A stretch of DNA of 9,148 nucleotides. Source: Marinibacterium sp039179965. GTDB taxonomy: Bacteria > Pseudomonadota > Alphaproteobacteria > Rhodobacterales > Rhodobacteraceae. Numbering within the stretch: the first letter of the stretch is position 1; every line of letters begins with the position of its first letter. Under the pieces are notes generated by a model that ran no database searches, had not been told where the DNA came from, and saw only the letters and a program-made list of their open reading frames with translations. The position numbers and the translations under genes were made by a program. Shown here piece by piece: positions 5,566 through 9,148 of this stretch. The stretch lies in contig JBCDEC010000190.1 of NCBI GenBank assembly GCA_039179965.1, positions 1 to 9,148 of the forward strand, written 5' to 3'.

Positions 5566-8500
5566 TTATTGTTGTTCCGGCACCAGGATTTCGCGTTTGC
5601 CCACATGGTTGGCCGGTGAGACAAGGCTCTGATCTTCCATCTGCTCGACCAGCCGGGCGGCCTTGTTATAGCCGATGCCCAGTTTGCGCTGGATATAGGA
5701 GGTTGAGCATTTGCGGTCCTTGATCACGATCTGCACCGCCTGATCGTAGAGCGCATCCTCTCCGTTGGTGTTGCCGCCCAGCCCAAGCACCGCATCGATG
5801 TCGCTTTCGCGCTCTTCATCCGGGCCATCGAGCACCGTGCCGACATATTCCGGCGGACCATAAGCCTTGAGGTGATTGACGAGATCCTCGACTTCTTCGT
5901 CGCTGACGAAGGGTCCGTGACAGCGGGTGATCTTGGCGCCACCGGCCATGTAGAGCATGTCGCCCATGCCAAGAAGCTGCTCGGCGCCCATTTCGCCGAG
6001 GATGGTGCGGCTGTCGACCTTTGACGTCACCTGGAATGAGATCCGGGTCGGGAAATTGGCCTTGATCGTACCGGTGATCACATCCACCGAAGGGCGCTGG
6101 GTCGCCATGATCAGGTGGATGCCCGAGGCCCGCGCCATCTGGGCCAGACGTTGAATGCAGGCCTCGATCTCCTTGCCGGCGACCATCATCAGGTCCGCCA
6201 TTTCATCAACCACCACGACGATATAGGGCAGCGCCTCGGGCATGATCTCTTCGGTTTCAAAGATCGGGTCACCGGTTTCATCGTCAAACCCGGTCTGGAC
6301 AGTGCGCGAGAAGGTTTCGCCCTTGCTGAGCGCCTCGCGCACGCGGCCATTGTAGCCTTCGATGTTGCGCACGCCCATCTTGGACATCTTGCGATAGCGC
6401 TCTTCCATTTCGCCGACGGTCCATTTCAGGGCCACCACGGCCTTTTTCGGATCGGTCACCACGGGCGAGAGCAGATGCGGGATCCCGTCATAGACGCTGA
6501 GTTCGAGCATCTTGGGGTCGATCATGATCAGCCGGCATTCCTCGGGCGTGAGCTTGTAGAGGAGCGACAGAATCATAGTGTTGATCGCCACGGATTTGCC
6601 GGATCCGGTGGTCCCGGCGATCAGCAGGTGGGGCATCTTGGCGAGATTGGCCACAATTGACGCGCCACCGATGTCTTTGCCCAGCGCCAGCGGCAGGCGC
6701 ATATTGCTGTCGCCGAATTCCCGCGCCGCGAGGATTTCCCGCAAGACCACCATTTCGCGTTTGTCATTGGGCAGTTCGATCCCGATCACGGACCGGCCCG
6801 GCACGGTCGACACGCGCGCGGAGAGTGCGGACATCGAGCGCGCAATGTCATCGGCAAGCCCGATGACGCGCGAGGCCTTCAGACCCGGTGCGGGCTCCAG
6901 TTCATACATGGTCACAACCGGGCCCGGACGGACCGACACGATCTCGCCTTTCACGCCGTAATCGTCGAGCACGCTTTCCAGCATTCGGGCATTTTCTTCG
7001 AGCGCCTCATCGCTGAGGTGATGGCGTTCGATCGTATCCGGGTTGGTCAGCAGGTTGAGCGGTGGCAGTTCATAGATCTGCTCTGGCTCGTCAAAGGCCA
7101 GGCTGGGCTGCGCCTCAGCCTGCGCGCGCTTGGACGGCTGCGGCGCTTTGCGCGTGGGGTTTTGGACAACCTTGCGCGCCTCTGACGCCGCGCTCGGCGG
7201 TGGAGCCATGCGCGTCATGGGTGCCATCGGCGCGCCAGGCATTGGCTCGGTGGCAAAATCCTGCGGGTCGACATCGTCGGTCCCCGCATCATAGGCCGCG
7301 TCATAGGGCGCATCAAAGGGCGCGTCATAAAGGTCTTGTGCCAGGCTGTCGTCGGGCGCGTAGGCCGACGGCGGGGCGGTCGGAATTGCGGCCGGGGCCG
7401 ACGCTGCGCCCGCCGTCCGGGCCAGATCAGGCATGCGCACGGCCGACAAGGGTGGTTCGGGCTTCAGACCGGCGGCCTGCGGCACCTGTCGAGCCAAGGG
7501 CGGTTCGGGCGGCAACGCCACCTCGTCGTGGTACACAGCCTCGCCCTCCAGTGCGCGCGCGGCGGTATCAACGATCAGCGGCTGCGGTCCCCGCCCCCGC
7601 CCACGGGTGAGCGGCTTGGACGGATCATCGGCAGGGCGCATCACCGGCGTATTGTTCTGCGCCCGGCTGCGCACCACATCCGCGATCTTGGCCCGGATTC
7701 GGTCATCGGTGTATCCGGCACCGTCAAATTCGCCCGGATCGGCCTCGACCCATTCGGGATCGGGCATTGTCTCAGGCATGACATCCGGGTCGGCGCGACG
7801 AATGAGCGCGGGCATGCGGGACAAGAGCCCGCCACGCTCTGGCGGCGCGGCCTGTTGCGGTGGCGCGACCAGTCCCGGAGATGGCAGTGCGGCTGGCACA
7901 TGATCTGGCGGGCCTACCGCCGGTTGGGGGTTTTCGGCGGCCCTCCGGGCGGCTTGCGCTGCTGCCGCCTGTGCGAGGGCTGCGGCTTTCGCAGCCTCTG
8001 CGGCTGCGGTTTCGGCGGCGGCATCTGCCTCGGCCTTGCGCTGCGCCCGCAGTTCGGCGCGCATGCGCGCAGCTTCGGCCGCGCCGCGCGCGCCCTTGCC
8101 GACCACAGAGAGAAGACCGCTGTAACAGAGCACCAGCCCCATCAGGATCATGCGTACGAATCGCGCCAGTTCGGCCCGGGTAAACCCGGTTACAAAGAGG
8201 CCAAGCAGCACGGTTACGCCGGCCATCACCAGGCTGGTGAGTTTCACCGCCAGATGCGAGCCGACCGGCAACAGCGTCAACAGCGCGCCCATCGCGGTAT
8301 CTCCGAAGAGCCCGCCCAGACCGAAGTTGTGCGTCGCGCGCCAGGCGTCACCGGGCACCAGAGTGGCGGCGTAGATGGACAGCACCGCGACCGCAATCGG
8401 GGCAAAGATCAATCGGCTCACCGCCCGGTCTTCGCCCAGATGCAATACGAAGCGCAGACCCCAGGCGAGCAGGATCCCGGCAAAGCCAAGGCTGCCCCAG

Positions 8501-8742
8501 CCCACCACCATAAACAGCGGCGCTGCGATGGATGCGCCGGGCCGGCCCATCCAGTTCTGTACCGCTGCGTCGGTCGAAACCATCCAGTTGGGGTCGTCGG
8601 GCGTGTAGGACAGGATCATCGCCGTCGCGGCCAGACCCAGCCCCAGGAGCACGAGGCCCAAAAGCTCTCGACCGCGCCGTTCAATTGCGGCCTGCATGTT
8701 TCGGTCCAGTAGCGGATCACGACTGCGGGTGTGATATGCCAT
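5566..8742 (-). CDS. ftsK: DNA translocase FtsK
   Basis: This is a full-length FtsK of 1058 residues, a divisome protein that pumps chromosome termini through the septum and activates XerCD at dif. Hydrophobic segments at about 28-46, 73-99, 111-129, 164-186 and 196-214 form the membrane anchor. An Ala/Arg/Glu-rich, probably helical stretch (220-270) follows, then a Pro/Ala/Asp-rich linker to about 550. The motor has the alpha domain (about 560-690) and a RecA-like beta domain with Walker A GTTGSGKS at 710-717 and Walker B VVVVDE at 842-847. TQRPSVDVITGTIKANFPTR (881-900) is typical of the family. The C-terminal winged-helix gamma domain (about 996-1056, CSTSYIQRKLGIGYNKAARL) reads KOPS and contacts XerD. 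ATG 8742 has GAGG about six bases upstream and lies 12 bases after the aminotransferase stop, so the two are probably co-transcribed. Confidence 0.97.
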   Translation of the reverse strand: MAYHTRSRDPLLDRNMQAAIERRGRELLGLVLLGLGLAATAMILSYTPDDPNWMVSTDAAVQNWMGRPGASIAAPLFMVVGWGSLGFAGILLAWGLRFVLHLGEDRAVSRLIFAPIAVAVLSIYAATLVPGDAWRATHNFGLGGLFGDTAMGALLTLLPVGSHLAVKLTSLVMAGVTVLLGLFVTGFTRAELARFVRMILMGLVLCYSGLLSVVGKGARGAAEAARMRAELRAQRKAEADAAAETAAAEAAKAAALAQAAAAQAARRAAENPQPAVGPPDHVPAALPSPGLVAPPQQAAPPERGGLLSRMPALIRRADPDVMPETMPDPEWVEADPGEFDGAGYTDDRIRAKIADVVRSRAQNNTPVMRPADDPSKPLTRGRGRGPQPLIVDTAARALEGEAVYHDEVALPPEPPLARQVPQAAGLKPEPPLSAVRMPDLARTAGAASAPAAIPTAPPSAYAPDDSLAQDLYDAPFDAPYDAAYDAGTDDVDPQDFATEPMPGAPMAPMTRMAPPPSAASEARKVVQNPTRKAPQPSKRAQAEAQPSLAFDEPEQIYELPPLNLLTNPDTIERHHLSDEALEENARMLESVLDDYGVKGEIVSVRPGPVVTMYELEPAPGLKASRVIGLADDIARSMSALSARVSTVPGRSVIGIELPNDKREMVVLREILAAREFGDSNMRLPLALGKDIGGASIVANLAKMPHLLIAGTTGSGKSVAINTMILSLLYKLTPEECRLIMIDPKMLELSVYDGIPHLLSPVVTDPKKAVVALKWTVGEMEERYRKMSKMGVRNIEGYNGRVREALSKGETFSRTVQTGFDDETGDPIFETEEIMPEALPYIVVVVDEMADLMMVAGKEIEACIQRLAQMARASGIHLIMATQRPSVDVITGTIKANFPTRISFQVTSKVDSRTILGEMGAEQLLGMGDMLYMAGGAKITRCHGPFVSDEEVEDLVNHLKAYGPPEYVGTVLDGPDEERESDIDAVLGLGGNTNGEDALYDQAVQIVIKDRKCSTSYIQRKLGIGYNKAARLVEQMEDQSLVSPANHVGKREILVPEQQ
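7286..7333 (-). repeat. Four tandem 12-bp repeats in the ftsK linker
   Basis: Four contiguous 12-base units of the type GCRTCATAGGGC (7286, 7298, 7310, 7322) encode four consecutive Tyr/Phe-Asp-Ala-Pro/Ala/Gly tetrapeptides at residues 472-487 of FtsK. The units differ from one another at one to a few positions each. The repeat lies in the flexible linker, where length change should be tolerated and where slippage could vary it between strains. Confidence 0.75.
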
Positions 8743-8754
8743 GCCTGTCCTCGG

Positions 8755-9126
8755 TTACGTGTAAAGGCAGTCGCGAAGCGTAACGAGCCCGCGCTGCATA
8801 TCTGATTTCGGTGCCACGAGGGCGACGCGCACATATCCCGTTCCGGGATTGGCGCCGTCCACCGTCTGCGAAAGGTAGGCGCCGGGCAGCACCCGAACGC
8901 CGGTTTCGGTCCAGAGCTTCAGGGCCGCGGCCTCGCCATCTGCGACCGGCAGCCACAAAAAGAACCCGGCGTCCGGCGAACGGTATCCCGCCACACCGCC
9001 AAAGATCTCGTCGGCGATGAGGTACTTTTCCTGATAGAGCGCGCGGTTGTGGGCGACATGCTCTTCCTCGGCCCAGACCTTGGCGGAGGCCGCCTGTATG
9101 GGTCCCGGCAGCGGTGTGCTCGCGGT
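8755..9126 (-). CDS. C-terminal part of a class I/II PLP-dependent aminotransferase
   Basis: The frame ending at TAA 8757-8755 is open back to 9126, giving 123 residues of the small C-terminal domain of a fold-type I aminotransferase. The segments PLPGPIQAASAKVWAEEEHV, YRSPDAGFFLWLP, GVRVLPGAYLSQ and GTGYVRVALV are typical. The Arg in YVRVAL is the family's substrate alpha-carboxylate binder. The closest relatives I recall are the succinyl-diaminopimelate aminotransferase-like (DapC-type) proteins encoded before ftsK in Rhodobacteraceae. The PLP lysine would lie outside the window, so substrate is not assignable. An in-frame TAG at 9129-9127 interrupts the frame inside a region that should still be coding. 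The gene may therefore be broken there, or the last bases may be in error. No plausible start codon exists before GTG 8994, so this is not an independent gene. It ends 12 bases before ftsK. Confidence 0.8.
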   Translation of the reverse strand, partial: TASTPLPGPIQAASAKVWAEEEHVAHNRALYQEKYLIADEIFGGVAGYRSPDAGFFLWLPVADGEAAALKLWTETGVRVLPGAYLSQTVDGANPGTGYVRVALVAPKSDMQRGLVTLRDCLYT

Positions 9127-9148
9127 CTAAACCCCGATATGGGACAAA

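Noticed and set aside
5414..5566. A 50-residue minus-strand frame whose ATG overlaps the ftsK stop (TAATG)
   Set aside because: The overlap looks like translational coupling, but the product is Pro/Arg/Ala-rich, has no domain, and runs through the GC-rich stems and the A-rich element of the spacer. Most likely chance.
7336..8712. A 458-residue plus-strand open frame opposite ftsK
   Set aside because: It is antisense to the Ala/Pro-rich anchor and linker of a certain gene. Its composition is R/G/H-rich with no recognisable domain, as expected from high-GC third-position bias.

Overview
The window looks like chromosomal DNA from an alphaproteobacterium of the Rhodobacteraceae (Roseobacter group). 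I base this on the high GC content with strong third-position G/C bias, on an adjacent rbaV/rbaW-type pair (STAS antagonist plus HATPase anti-sigma kinase), on HspQ, and on the gene order aminotransferase - ftsK - lolA. No database search was possible, so the taxonomic call rests on recall of protein families and gene order. All identified genes look like ordinary chromosomal genes. I see no transposase, phage gene, CRISPR array, tRNA, rRNA or toxin-antitoxin pair, and no convincing undescribed system.

Left part (1-1670). The first bases hold the start of a minus-strand gene that runs off the edge. Just upstream of it on the same strand is an XRE-type regulator with a C-terminal cupin sensor, probably in the same operon. 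The space between the regulator and the next, divergent operon carries a perfect 14-bp inverted repeat built on GTGAAAA/TTTTCAC, a good operator candidate. The divergent operon encodes an RbaV/RbaW-like partner-switching pair. Neither the phosphatase nor a sigma factor is encoded here.

Middle part (1671-4758). After a 313-base spacer comes a plus-strand gamma-glutamyltransferase-family enzyme without a signal peptide. It converges on hspQ, and the two stop codons lie inside the two arms of one hairpin. A 259-base divergent spacer with recognisable promoter-like elements then leads to a small lipoprotein with a lysozyme/SLT-like domain.

Right part (4752-9148). Everything here is on the minus strand. 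In transcription order it is the C-terminal end of a class I/II PLP aminotransferase, then ftsK (DNA translocase of the divisome) only 12 bases downstream, a 195-base spacer, and lolA (periplasmic carrier of outer-membrane lipoproteins). lolA ends 7 bases from the stop codon of the convergent lipoprotein gene. The aminotransferase frame is broken by an in-frame TAG about 20 bases from the window edge. This is either a real lesion or an end-of-sequence error.
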